From: Spongospora subterranea
Taxonomy: Eukaryota > Endomyxa > Phytomyxea > Plasmodiophorida > Plasmodiophoridae
Direction: 5' to 3'
DNA: 47,213 nucleotides
NCBI GenBank assembly: GCA_900404475.1
Contig: OUQQ01000088.1
Coordinates: forward strand, 5,730 to 52,942
Position 1 is the stretch's first letter. Each line of letters opens with the position of its first letter. A program made the translations under genes and the position numbers. Below, in pieces: positions 36,846 to 47,213 of this stretch. A model generated the notes under the pieces. It did no database searches. It was not told where the DNA came from and saw only the letters and a program-made list of their open reading frames with translations.

Positions 36846-37818
36846 CTATAACTGTGCCCGCCCTGGCGCCTGTCCCAGTTTATTGGCCGTCATTCTGTTC
36901 GTATATCGATAGTTCATCCCCTCCCGCACCGCATCCCGACTCCCGACACTCTTCAGCCATCGTTGAACATGGTTGTACTCGCTCATCGCCAGGAACTCTG
37001 CCACATCCCCGCCGCTCTCCAGATGTTTTATGGGCGGGTATATCGCCATATCGGCAATTGTGTATGAGTCGCCGGCCACGAATCGCTTCTCACTCATCCG
37101 CCGATCTAGCACGTCCAATATTCGTTTGGTTTCCATGGCGTATCGATCGATGGCATATCGAATCTTGACGGCCGCGTACTTGTAGAAATGCCAGAACGAG
37201 CCGAGCTGCGGTCCGATACCAATCTGCCAGAACAGCCAATTCATGCACTGTATGTGGTCATCGGGCGTATCGCCAAGGAACCGGTTCTCCCTTTGGGCCA
37301 GATACAGGAGGATCGACCCCGATTCGAACAGGCGTGCCGGCGGATGTGTGTTGTAATCGATCATGGCCGGGATCTTCCCGTTCGGGTTCAGACCGATAAA
37401 CCCACTTGACAACTGATCGCCATGGAGAATATCAACGGCCCACGAATCGAATAACAGCCCCAATTCCGCCAATACTGAAAGGGCGACGTCAAAGATTTCA
37501 TCGTGAGATCGAGCACCCGATTTACTGACAGATCGTGACCTTTTTTCCATTGGGCGTCGCGTTGGAAAATAGATGTAGTTCACGATTACCGCCAGGCAGA
37601 TGCAATGTTGTTCGTGGGGCGGCGCTCGGTCGGTTCTCAATCGTGAGGCCGTGTTGAGATGGCGAAGGTGACCAGACCTTTGGCACTTGATACTCGGTTT
37701 GCGACTGGTTTTCACGACCCAATCCGCCATCAACGTTCGCCGTTCTGGAGAGGGCCGTTGTTGCCGTTCGCCCCATAATTGATTTGCCGACCAGTTTATG
37801 CAATTGAATGGTCATCAT
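36846..37818 (-). CDS. Glutathione S-transferase, YghU/Ure2p-like (nu class)
   Basis: Two exons on the minus strand, 37818-37530 and 37474-36846, 305 aa, joined by a 55-nt intron in phase (KVTI to LLAELGLLF). The N-terminal arm TEYQVPKVW and NRPSAAP, then LPGGNRELHLFSNATPNGKKVTI, matches the extended N-terminus of bacterial YghU. Later blocks also match: GDQLSSGFIGLNPNGKIPAMID, FESGSILLYLAQRENRF, MNWLFWQIG, GHFYKYA-like FWHFYKYAAVKIRYAIDRY and AGDSYTIADMAIYP. Such enzymes bind two glutathiones and have disulfide-bond reductase and peroxidase activity. The first 30 residues (MMTIQLHKLVGKSIMGRTATTALSR) are basic and amphipathic and could be a mitochondrial presequence; MGRTATT is an alternative start. 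Confidence 0.93.
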
Positions 37819-38218
37819 CGTATATTGGGCATTTGAGGTGCTTTTCCTAACATGATATTTATGCGCCAACCAATTGCCGCATCGGAGCTTAAACCAAGGA
37901 TGATCTGGCGGCAAAACACATCTCAACCGATGAACACAGAAAATTCCCCCGTGACATTGATCGTCAGTTTTTCATGTCAAAATTAACTTTGTTAAAACTT
38001 GATAGAGGTGAGGCGGTGGAGAATTGTGTTTTAGAAATTGGTTTTGGGAACATTCAGTTGAGTAACGAATTCCCGATGATCAACAGCGAATATGGCCATA
38101 ATCACCAAAACCCAGCACCGGCAGTTATCCTAATAAACGATCTGGATATTTGCAATATGGGGGATAATGGGGAAATATCTTGATGGATTCCGCCAACTGT
38201 CCCTGGTAGTGGGTCGTG

Positions 38219-40246
38219 ATGGCGTTTACAGCACGATCACCTAGATGGGCCGGGACCGATAGGAATACAGGGACATCAGATCGTGTTGGCCCTGGATCAT
38301 ATGATGCCCGACGACCGGGCCAATCTGACCACCACCGCGTTAACTTGGTCCCGTTCGGGTCTGGGGCCGTTCGCGAGACACTGCCGTTGGCAGAGGCGAC
38401 GCCGGTTTCATATATCACCCCGTATTCGAATATTGACAGGTCCCCTTGTTCATGGAATGTGTTCAAGAGCTCGGCCCCTCGATTCTCATCTCAGATCGAT
38501 GACGAGACCGCCGTTCGCCCATTGGGGATCAATCACACGCCATGGGCATCGCCCGACAAGAGATCCCTGGTGAAAAGGGTGACGGTTTCCACGCCCAGAA
38601 TCGCCATTCCTTCCATTCCGAGAAAGACGTTTGGATATGTGATGGGCCCGGATGGCGCCCAAGTTAAAAGGGTTCCACCGCCAATGGAGATTGTCGAGCA
38701 AACCCCAGATCATCCGGTGATAAAGGCGCCGGATTTCGGTCGAGCGGCGGAGCGATTTCCGGAGACGGGAGCGACGGAACCGACGCCCGGTCCTGGTCAT
38801 TATGATGTAATCGATAGTGAACGACAGGCGTATGATGGGGGGAAGATCAACCGCTTATCGGCGGCATTCTCCTTTATGGCCATGAAAGGAGGTCAACCGC
38901 CGCTTGTCAATAAGATGGGGCAATCACCAGGGCCAGGGTCGTACACCATACCGGATGGGTTTACCCGATTTAGACGAACATATCCACTGCAGTTTCAGGA
39001 TTTCGGATCGAGAATCGGGTATGGTCGATTTTTACTGTTTGGATTGTTGTCGAGAGACACGAACAGGGTTTCGCGAATTGACAGAACTGAAATGCTTTAG
39101 AAAAGTTAAATGGACTTTGAAATGGTGTTTTCGATTGCTGATTGGGGAATATGAATTGGTGTAGACGGAATAGAGTTGGAGTAGTTGATGATAATCCAGG
39201 ACCTGGATCATATGATATAGACCATAAACCCATCTATATACGGCTACGACCGCCCCCTGTACCATTCAATACACGAGCGGAACGGCAGGTCAATCATCAT
39301 ACAGAACCGGGTCCTGGTCCTCAGGTTTGTGCCATTACAATATATCGACACTATATCTTGTCCAGGGTTCAACGACTCAAACCCGATTATAATGAAACTC
39401 CGTTCAACGAGAATGGCGCCAATTGGTTTTTTTGTAGAATTTGACGGCGAATGATGGCGTTGATGATTTGGGTAGATTGAATCTTCATTCCTCAGGAATA
39501 TAATTTACCATCGTCGATAATTGTTCCTCGGAGACGAGCGCCGGTGCCGTTCTGTTCGTCGACGACACGGTTCACCCAGGTCAAGCGTGAGACGACCCCG
39601 CCCCCCAGACTCGATCGCCAGCGATCCCGGCGACGTGGAATCCCGCCGCGTAAGGCGACGTTCAACAGGGCAACGGTTTCCAACAGAATTCCAGAGTCTG
39701 GTCCAGCACCCGGATCGTATGAGATTGATAAATGCACAACAGCGTTCAGAATCAAACGCTTCAAGGTTGACAGATTTCCAACAACAACACTTTCACTGTT
39801 TCGACATCGGTTTCTGCCAGATCGTTTGCTGTTTTACTGATTGATAGGTTTGGAAATAACCCGACCTGTTGTTGTGGCGATCTCCAGAACATCAAACTGT
39901 CGAATAGTTGAGCAACTAATACTGATATATTGTTTACTGTCGATCTGTTCAGGGCAAAGGATATCAGTTCGCGAGTCGTTCCATTCGAACTCCAGCACAG
40001 GTCATCCAGAGCGTCAGAAAAGAGGTCGACGGGGCGGATCATCCCTCGCCGAGCCGATCGCCGGCAACCGCTAGACCGCCAGGCAACGGCTCAGCAGTTT
40101 TCATGTCACGAACGGATCGGTTCGATTCCGATGCGAATACCTACCGAATGCCTGGCCCGGGCCAGTACGAGGTTCGATCATCCATGATTCGACCGACGTT
40201 CAACGTGACGATCGACCCGAATTTCGACCCTATCTTGTCCAGATAG
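38219..40246 (+). CDS. Sperm-tail PG-rich repeat protein, STPG2-like
   Basis: Four exons: 38219-39023, 39185-39324, 39496-39765 and 39953-40246, about 502 aa, all in phase. At least six PG-rich repeats are seen: GPGSYDARRPG, GPGHYDV, GPGSYTIP, GPGSYDID, APGSYEID and GPGQYEV, alternating with the second half-repeat type VPFGSGAVRE, APVPFCSSTTRF and VPFNTRAERQ. That alternating PGxY / PFxSxxxR pattern is how STPG2 (and SHIPPO/ODF3 relatives) look. These proteins bind microtubules in axonemes, partly inside doublets, so the gene implies a motile cilium or flagellum. A small exon inside the 187-nt third intron cannot be excluded. Confidence 0.85.
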
Positions 40247-40533
40247 GAGGTTTCTCGCCGATTACACCCTCCATTCAAGTCGTTAAATCATGACGTGGCA
40301 AATTAATACAGCGATATGCTGTTAAGTTATAACAGACCCTGTCTGAGTTATAGAGAAGAGGATTGAAATGTTCCAAACATTAATATTCCGATTGTGGTTT
40401 TTTGGAATGGTTAATGAACAATTAATTTAACCTCAAATGTCAATGTGGTTAAGGAGCCCTGTTCCTCTTCCATCCTCATCACTTTTCTCGTTAATCCATC
40501 CAGTGTTGTAAAGGAGTCAACGACCTGAAGGAG

Positions 40534-41101
40534 TCAGAGTTGCTGACAAATGCTAAACAAACCGGGTTTTTTAAGCTCTGTACACCCCCGATTATAACCG
40601 GCATTGACATTGTTTTGATTTTCTAGCTTGTATAACGGCTGGGAGTTGATTTGAATTACAACATAAATTTTCACTGGATGATCCAGGTATTTGAATCCGA
40701 ACACGTTCTTTGGCCCTTGCACAGGCATCTAAAGCAACTACATTCATCATACTGCACTCTTCATACATCATCAGACTGCATTGACGAAGATCTCTGCCCG
40801 GTTCAGTCAAAGGCTATAGATAGCATTTGATATCGAAATCAGTATTCCCTGGCCGTAGTTGATGGACTTTCAAAACGTAATGGCATTTGTTGGTGCCAGG
40901 TTTGGACATGCCATATTGGTTGGAGCGCAGCAAATGACCTTCCATTCCATGCCTTGTACATGTATCCTTCAAAATTCGTTGAAAATACGTTTTTCCACTT
41001 CCAAGTTTTCCTTCAATGTGAAGAATTAGCGGAATTCCTGAATTGGAGATAATCAAGCGCAATATGAACTCCATTTCTATCATTTGCGGTTGTGATGCCA
41101 C
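40534..41101 (-). pseudogene. P-loop NTPase (Pif1/RecD-like helicase) remnant
   Basis: Minus-strand frame from 41101 has a Walker A motif (LHIEGKLGSGKTYFQRIL). A second frame over the next part reads VICCAPTNMACPNL, resembling the helicase motif that follows Walker A in Pif1-like proteins. A third, further downstream, has SLMMYEECSMMNVVALD, a plausible Walker B block. The blocks are in the right order but in different frames without obvious splice sites. It looks like a decayed helicase fragment, perhaps from a Helitron or similar element, though a short spliced gene is possible. Confidence 0.45.
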
Positions 41102-41378
41102 GCAATGGTTTTGTGAGGCAAGGAAAACAGTCCAAACTCAACCAAAGAGCGAGCTGATGATTTTTCACGTCAATTGCATTAGGGAATTAGGCCAGTGAAA
41201 TAGGCCAGTTTTGTCAGTGAAATCACAGCTCATACACCAGATATTGATTGAATTGAGTGCCCCCCCCCTTGGGCGATAAAACTGCGGCCAGTGAATCAGG
41301 CCAGTCCCTACACACGTGCTGTGCTGTAGTTCCGATTATCGTTACAACAGACTGCACATTAAACACCGCTTCAATTGG

Positions 41379-41398
41379 TCTCTTCTTCTCCCTCTCTT

Positions 41399-41429
<31 letters not shown>

Positions 41430-41430
41430 N
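41379..41430. repeat. CT-rich microsatellite ending at an N
   Basis: Pyrimidine tract of tctctc repeats that runs into the N at 41430. Sequence quality probably fails here, so repeat length is unknown. It lies upstream of the ABHD17-like gene. Confidence 0.9.
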
Positions 41431-41546
41431 GGTTTGGTTCGCTGCTTGACCTGCCTTTTTGGGGTCGTGGGCCCATATTTCTATGTGCGGGATTCTTTGG
41501 TACAGCTAATTGTGGCATTAATCGTTTTAAGTTTATCAACGCACAG

Positions 41547-43592
41547 TGTTTCAGTTGCTTCGGATTTCTAACCTGTTTGGGATGTCGCGACAAGGTTTGT
41601 CGGATCTTGCTATTCTTCCCCCCCGAGCGAGGATACTGGTTCGATATCAATGAGCAAATATTCTATCTGATTGGTCCTGATGGAAAATTGGCCTCGCCTA
41701 TGCACGATAGAGAGCGCCTAATTTTGCATCATCTCCCAGTATCAGGTACCAAGCGGACGATTGCTACATTCATTATACGGTGTAGTCAGCCTAGGTCAGC
41801 GTCTTTCATTACTTTCCTTGCTTTTCCTGGCCTACCACTATTCCTGTTCTTCTTCGAACATGATCAGTATGTTTCTGTTTCTTAACCTTCTTCGAAATAA
41901 TCTGGCGATCGTGCTATTTTAATTTTTCGAATGATCACTGCTTCTCAGTTTTGTTTTATTGGTGCAGATTCACAATCGTATATTCTCATGGCAATGCGGT
42001 ATGTATGTTAGATTTCATGTAGTTTTCATGCAGTTGTTGGTTATTTTCTCAGAAACTTCTGGTTGCAATTGCATTAACATATCTATATGTATTTTGTAAC
42101 ATTATAAGCTCCGACTAGATTTGCTGATTCGAAGATCTGAAAGTGCTCGATTGGATTCGGTTACGAAGTTTTGCGGTTAAGGCAGTTTTCCAGTCCTCAA
42201 CACCTTCATCGATATGAACGCGAAATATTTTTTGTCACTGTTGATTATTCAAAGTCGTCGTTGTTCTGACTAGCAAAAGGATTATTTGATTCGTCAACTA
42301 TTCAATGCGGCAATTTCACAGACCTTTGTTCTGCGAGGGCAGCAGTTTTACTGAGTAGCTAGCAGCTGTAGCTCACAAAGCTGTTGCATCTTTCAGAAAT
42401 GATTTGTCTTTTGTCGTTCTCTGTGGTTAATATGGTGGTTGATAGACTGACATCGGATACATGCGTGACCATCTTGTGGATTTATCGCGCCGGCTCAACG
42501 TCAGCGTATTCGCTTATGATTACACTGGGTACTTTGTCCTTTAAAATCTATATCCGATAAATAACCAATATTTTAGTTATGGACACAGCACGAACCTTCC
42601 TAGTGTTGCAGCGCTATATAGTGACATCGAAGCCAGCGTCCGATATGTCACGGAAGAGTTATCGGTTAAAATGTCATCCATTGTCTTGTACGGCCAATCG
42701 TTAGGTATTTTAATCATGGCGCAACGTTGTTTTTTTGTGGAAATGCATGATGTCGCAACTTTTTTGCAAATTTTTGGTTGCAATTCACTGCCTAACGCCA
42801 ATGTTTGCATCGGGCGTTAAACGGCTCCACTATTCTCAGGCGAATTTTTAGGTACGGCGCCAACTGTATATCTGGCGTCAAAAGAGTTGGGAATAGCCGG
42901 TGTCATCTTGCACTCACCTCTCATGTCTGCCCTTCGAGTGATGCATCCGGTCAAGAAAACGCATTGGTTTGACATCCTCAAGTAAGTTCAAAGTCATGAA
43001 TGTTTTTGAAACCTGCCTTAGTGCATTTGCCTTCCAAAATCTACCTCAGTTCATTCTTCTCCACAATTGTAAAAAATAACGTCTGTATAGCAACGTTGAC
43101 ATCATTTGTGACGTGTCGTCTCCAATTCTAATTATTCACGGAAAGGAGGATCATGAAGTCCCCTTGCACCACGGAACGGTAAGCCTAATCTTTAGCTTCT
43201 TCCCAACCGATAAAGATTGTAATTTCGTAACTGTTGGGTTGCAGATGCTATTCGAGAAATCGCAGAAAAAATATCAGCCGTAACACACCCTATATTATAT
43301 CGTTGGCATGACTATCCATTATATAATTAGGTGGTATGTTGAAGGTGGAGGTCATAATAACATTGAAATCGGTAAAGAAAATGTGCATGAATATTTACCA
43401 TATTACATATCATTTTCACATTATTTGGTTCTTGTTTGATCCGCCTGTTTGTCAATGTTTTACACAAAACTAAAAATTGATGGTCCAATGTATCCAGAAC
43501 AGCGCGTCATGTATCTCGACAAAATCAAGGAGTTTCTGGCGTTCTTGGAGATGAATCATTCCACGAATGAAAGAAGCGTAATTCTGTCGTGA
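41547..43592 (+). CDS. ABHD17: ABHD17-like depalmitoylase (alpha/beta hydrolase)
   Basis: Coding sequence is visible from a Cys cluster ([13 protein letters not shown], 41547) followed by [15 protein letters not shown], matching the palmitoylated Cys-rich N-terminus and LAFLPPEPTY block of ABHD17. Later exons give [26 protein letters not shown] (two exons), [23 protein letters not shown] with the nucleophile, [41 protein letters not shown] with the acid, [13 protein letters not shown] with the catalytic His, and [18 protein letters not shown] before TGA at 43590-43592. The triad is intact. Animal ABHD17 enzymes remove palmitate from Ras and PSD-95 at membranes. The start codon was not identified; it may lie in an exon near the N at 41430. 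Confidence 0.9.
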
Positions 43593-43861
43593 CGGGACAG
43601 CTATGTTTAAGCGTGCAAAATAATCAAAATGGTTTCTTAAACTGTTAACTCGGAATTAACATCAGATCACAATACAATATTCCGTTTATGGCGGAGATTG
43701 GCGACGATGCCGCCAATACTGATCTTCGAGACTGGCCATTAGCGAGTTCGTCACTTTGAATCGCGCTGCGCGTTTCAACACCTAACATGTGATCCGTATC
43801 AGAAAAATTGAGACAAAACCAGAATGAAAATGCTCGTAATCCATTGACACAAAAAATAGCC

Positions 43862-46248
43862 CTAATGGTTCGTTAACGGGGTGAAATGAACCTGATTGAT
43901 ATCGCCGCAAAGCAATGTCGACGGCCGGTGTTTCACATCCTGGACAATTGACTCGAAACGCATACTGAGAAGACGCTTCTCAGCCTGCCCCAGGATGCCC
44001 AGGGCTACACGCATCACCTGTTTCCACCCACTCAGCAGAAATAAATCCCAAATTCGTCCAACTGTAAGGCAGTTTAGTTCACAAAAGGTGATGAAAACTT
44101 CGGTACACTGTAACAGCTTCAAAAACCAGAATAAAAACTCGATAGTCACGAAAAAGAACTGTCACTCGAAGGTGACATATACGGAAAAACAATACCTACC
44201 AGATTGGCTTCGGAGAACTTAACATGTTGCAATGATAAAAAGTAGATTGCAAGTTTTTGTAATTCAAAAGAGGAAAGCCTTGACGTCACTGACATCAAAA
44301 GGCGTGCGGAAAACGCGTTAAAATCCTCCTACACAGGAGATCACATACCCCAACATTTTGGTTTGGGCCGCAACTCCAACAAAGCAGAACTGAGCACAAC
44401 CAACTGGATAATCAACAACAACGGATAACGATGAACAGGAAAATGTACAAGTTTCGAAAATCAGCATTACCATCGGTAATATCGAAGGTGTAGGTGAACA
44501 GCGAAATGAACCATTCCGACGCATATAGTTCACCTTCCACGGATTCAGTTGTGAAATGCTTATGAAGATCCTGCGATGTTGCAGAAGTCTTAAAGGAGAT
44601 TATGCATGATGACAATTCGAGGTGTACCGGTAAATACATGGCAATCATCTGCTCAAGCTGATAGAGACAGAGGCGCAGGTGCGGTAAGCCAGGAGCAAAG
44701 ACCCATCTGATAAATGCGAATATAAGAATGGAAGTATAACGCAAAGTGCCAAATAAAAAGTAAGTATAAATTGCCGACACCCTAAAACAATTATGCATAG
44801 GCCGATATCCTGTGTGTCTGCGAAAAAGCAATCAAGTAGTTACCGATACTGATAATCGTGCAAGATGATATCCATAAAAGCGAAAGACATCGTCTCCATT
44901 GTCTGCGTAAGCAGATACCCAGCAATATAGTTCATACCCTGGCAATATCCAACCTTGAATTATACATTTTTTAACTGATTGGTTGAAGATGATGTGAAGC
45001 GAAACAACCAACATTGGGATCGATGATGGCACAGCAAGATAGGACACGACGAAGTGCCTCAGCGCCAGAACCGGTGCGAAACAGATCAGCTTCTGGCAAA
45101 GTTCTGAACGATGTTAACGCCTTGGGTTCGATTAGCGAAGAACCCGATTACCGTGAAATATCGCGACGAATTCGGGCCACGGTATCGTCAACATCAAATG
45201 GGTCTTCATCATCGTTCATTAATTGCTAACACATTGAAAATTAATAAAACCAGATGAGGTTTGTAAAAATCTTTAAAACTGATGCTGTTCCAATAAGGAA
45301 AAGCCGTTACAAATATCGCACCAGGGAGGGAACGGCAAGAAATAAAACCAACCATGACACCGGATCTGTTATAAAACACTGGTACACAAATGACATATTT
45401 GCCAACTTACACAGTACAGATGCGACGATTGAGCCAGGCGTTCGTTTGCATCTAAGAGGGTGATCCTATAAACAATGTTGAGAATTGAACGAAACAACAG
45501 GATGGACAAAATAAATGCATTTTTTGAAACAAGCAGACTCGTAGGAACTCGCTCATCAATCAACACACCCATTAGACAATGAAACCCAATCTGCCTCAAG
45601 GAAATTTGCGAAAAATTCAGCTTTGATTATAAAAATACATATGTTGAAAAAAATGCCCCCTCGCAACGCAGCTTGAGCTTACCAGTACCGGAAGCGGGAG
45701 AGCCCATTTAAATCACCTCTCCAAACAGCTGCCTTGATGTAGGGTTTATAATGGATTGCGCTACGCCAGACTTCGTTCCACCGGCGACATACCGCCCGCA
45801 GTGACAAACATGTCGAAACGTGAAGATAAGGCAAGACCATGAGCAATAGATCATAATCAAGTCCAAGCAATAAAGGGTCCCTAAGATCATTGCCTAGTCG
45901 CAATAAATATTAGCATATCACATCATAATGTAAGCGATGGGGAAACCGATTTCATAGAACATAAAAAATTGGGCATAAAATTCATAAAAATGATGCTATC
46001 GAAAGCAGCTGACATTGTATGGCACCGTTCAAGAGTGGTAGTTTGATAGGTCCACGCTGCCGATGGTCCACATATGACGTTGTCGATAAACTGGGTGAGC
46101 GACGTACAGGGCGCTTTCTCCGCTCTTCCTCGCGACGCCACTGATAATACTGGTCGGCAACCAGGGCGGCACCACCGGCTGCCAGCGCGACCGTACCCAG
46201 CGCTGCTAAGACAAAACCGGCAGAGCGATCCACCCCATCACCCGACAT
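43862..46248 (-). CDS. Membrane-anchored F-box / TBC domain Rab-GAP
   Basis: Exons read on the minus strand: 46248-46026, 45893-45683, 45465-45411, 45225-45152, 45103-45013, 44953 to about 44844, about 44817-44530 (internal structure uncertain), and 44061-43862. Residues about 10-32 are a membrane helix (GFVLAALGTVALAAGGAALV) after MSGDGVDRSA. The second exon holds an F-box (LLLMVLPYLHVSTCLSLRAVCRRW). TBC blocks follow in order: SRFRYWITLLDANERL; IRRDISRTLPE with the Arg finger formed across an intron; VGYCQGMNYIAGYLL with the Gln finger; GLPHLRLCLYQLEQM; YASEWFISLFTYTFD; and VGRIWDLFLLSGWKQVMRVALGILG. Both catalytic fingers are present, so it should stimulate Rab GTP hydrolysis. The exact exon around 44700-44800 is the weakest point. 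Confidence 0.82.
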
Positions 46249-46734
46249 TGGACAAATGAACGCAAAGTGCGGGAAGGGGTACCGTACTGTAGTCTGTACC
46301 TCAAAGGGAGGGAGGGAGGAAGGGCAACTTATAATTACAGTACCGATTATACAAGAGACTACAGTACCAATATCGCATACAGTACACATCACTCAACACG
46401 ACTACAGTCTACAGTCTACAGTCTACGCAATACCGTAACCGCCACATCATCCAGTCAACGGCTGGAGCAAACGAGTTATGCCGTCACCAACTGCATTTGT
46501 GAGTTGGTGGAGCCCGGCAGGAACGATCGTCGTTGACAGGTGAGAGAAAAACCGAACGTTTTCTTGGTTTTCAACGCTGCATGCAACGTCGGTCCAACGT
46601 TGTGTAATCAGTGATAAACCATGCAGATATAACCTGTGGTTTTACAAATGAATGCACTCTGCTGGTGTTTAATTATTTCACGTATTAATTTCAACAGCAC
46701 TGTCACACGATGGTTGCAGAAGGGCGTCGAACGC
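46249..46734. other. Intergenic with low-complexity tracts, no gene supported
   Basis: Contains a purine run (gggagggagggaggaag near 46306) and a short ctacagt tandem run (about 46403-46424), both typical of promoter or spacer sequence upstream of the F-box/TBC gene. No frame is convincing. Confidence 0.5.
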
Positions 46735-47082
46735 TCAATGCCTTTCATGTTTCTGACAATGGTGCTTACACTTGTGCGGGCAGTGGTGTAAGCACTTGTG
46801 TCTGTCCTCCTCCTTATGATCATCATGGCCTTTTCCACCATATTTCTCTCCATAGCCTTTACCGCCATGATGGTCACCGCCATGATGGTCGCGGTGATGG
46901 CTACAGCTGTGACGACACTTTTCCAGACATTTCATGCAATGCTTGTTCATGTGGCCTTCGTGTTCCTTCTTTTCATATTCATGTGAGGCGACTGGAGTCT
47001 TGCCACCTTCACCATTGTCCGCATCGACCACGGTGAGAACAACTATTACAAGTACGAGACCAAAGAACACAACGCGCGACAT
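46735..47082 (-). CDS. Secreted His/Cys-rich putative metal-binding protein
   Basis: Single exon on the minus strand from ATG 47082 to the stop at 46735, 115 aa. Residues 1-21 are a clear signal peptide (MSRVVFFGLVLVIVVLTVVDA). The mature part has two Cys/His clusters, HCMKCLEKCRHSCSHH and HKCLHHCPHKCKHHC, around a Gly/His-rich centre (HHGGDHHGGKGYG). No known family is recognised. Regular CxxxC and HHC spacing suggests binding of Zn, Cu or Ni, or a cross-linked structural protein of a cell wall or matrix; both are inference. The window edge is only 131 bp upstream. Confidence 0.65.
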   Translation of the reverse strand: MSRVVFFGLVLVIVVLTVVDADNGEGGKTPVASHEYEKKEHEGHMNKHCMKCLEKCRHSCSHHRDHHGGDHHGGKGYGEKYGGKGHDDHKEEDRHKCLHHCPHKCKHHCQKHERH

Positions 47083-47213
47083 GATACAATATGTTTTGAA
47101 AGGTATTGATGCGACGCCGAGTTCGGATTTCGGAAGTTCACTTCCGATCCGATCGGCTGGCAACTTAACACCGACCGACTCGGAGTCAATCCAATCCTGG
47201 TCAAAATTTTTGC

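Noticed and set aside
37974..38218. Possible first exon upstream of the STPG2-like gene
   Set aside because: The frame at 37974-38183 ends before the MAFTARSPRW start and has no PG repeat or usable donor in phase.
45014..45229. Ser/Arg-rich plus-strand frame starting near 45014
   Set aside because: It is exactly antisense to three TBC exons whose splicing gives conserved Rab-GAP motifs, so it is a shadow frame.

Overview
This window is nuclear DNA from a eukaryote, very probably a unicellular one with a flagellated stage. The genes are split by many short GT-AG introns (about 22-60 nt in most genes, a few longer), lie close together on both strands, and encode typical eukaryotic proteins: BRX1 (ribosome assembly), KAE1 (tRNA t6A), THG1 (tRNA-His guanylylation), TMEM260, a neuropathy-target-esterase-like phospholipase, ABHD17, a Rab-GAP, and a peroxisomal bifunctional enzyme ending in Ser-Lys-Leu. 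An STPG2-like sperm-tail PG-rich protein argues for a cilium or flagellum. I cannot fix the phylum from sequence alone. The standard genetic code fits every gene I could splice.

Layout. 1-5 kb: 3' end of a polo-box-like (C5orf34-like) gene, BRX1 (-), a 43-bp tandem repeat, an 84/73-bp minisatellite ending 74 bp before KAE1 (+). 5-9.1 kb: a duplicated stretch joined by a single N, a coiled-coil protein, and unassigned exons. 9-14.7 kb: a SAP/ubiquitin-like hypothetical (-), a dCTP deaminase of bacterial/viral type with seven introns (+), a small LEA2-like membrane protein (+), and a type I L-asparaginase (-). 15-16.3 kb: a decayed DDE transposase and a second N-joined duplication. 16.8-31.5 kb: a TPR-SET methyltransferase, TMEM260, a three-cNMP-domain patatin phospholipase, and a membrane-anchored protein with two SET domains, all on +. 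31.7-40.2 kb: peroxisomal EHHADH-like enzyme (-), THG1 (+), YghU-type GST (-), STPG2-like protein (+). 40.5-47.1 kb: a P-loop NTPase remnant (-), ABHD17 (+), a TM + F-box + TBC Rab-GAP (-), and a secreted His/Cys-rich protein (-).

The genes do not form one pathway. They are housekeeping genes mixed with lineage-specific ones. The items most worth attention are the F-box/TBC fusion with an N-terminal membrane anchor, the double SET protein whose first SET domain looks degenerate, the TPR-SET fusion, the intron-bearing dCTP deaminase, the extremely short introns, and two places where an N joins near-identical copies of the same sequence, which look like unmerged contig ends or alleles rather than real duplications. 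Exon coordinates were derived by hand from splice motifs, reading-frame continuity and remembered family motifs. No alignment was run.
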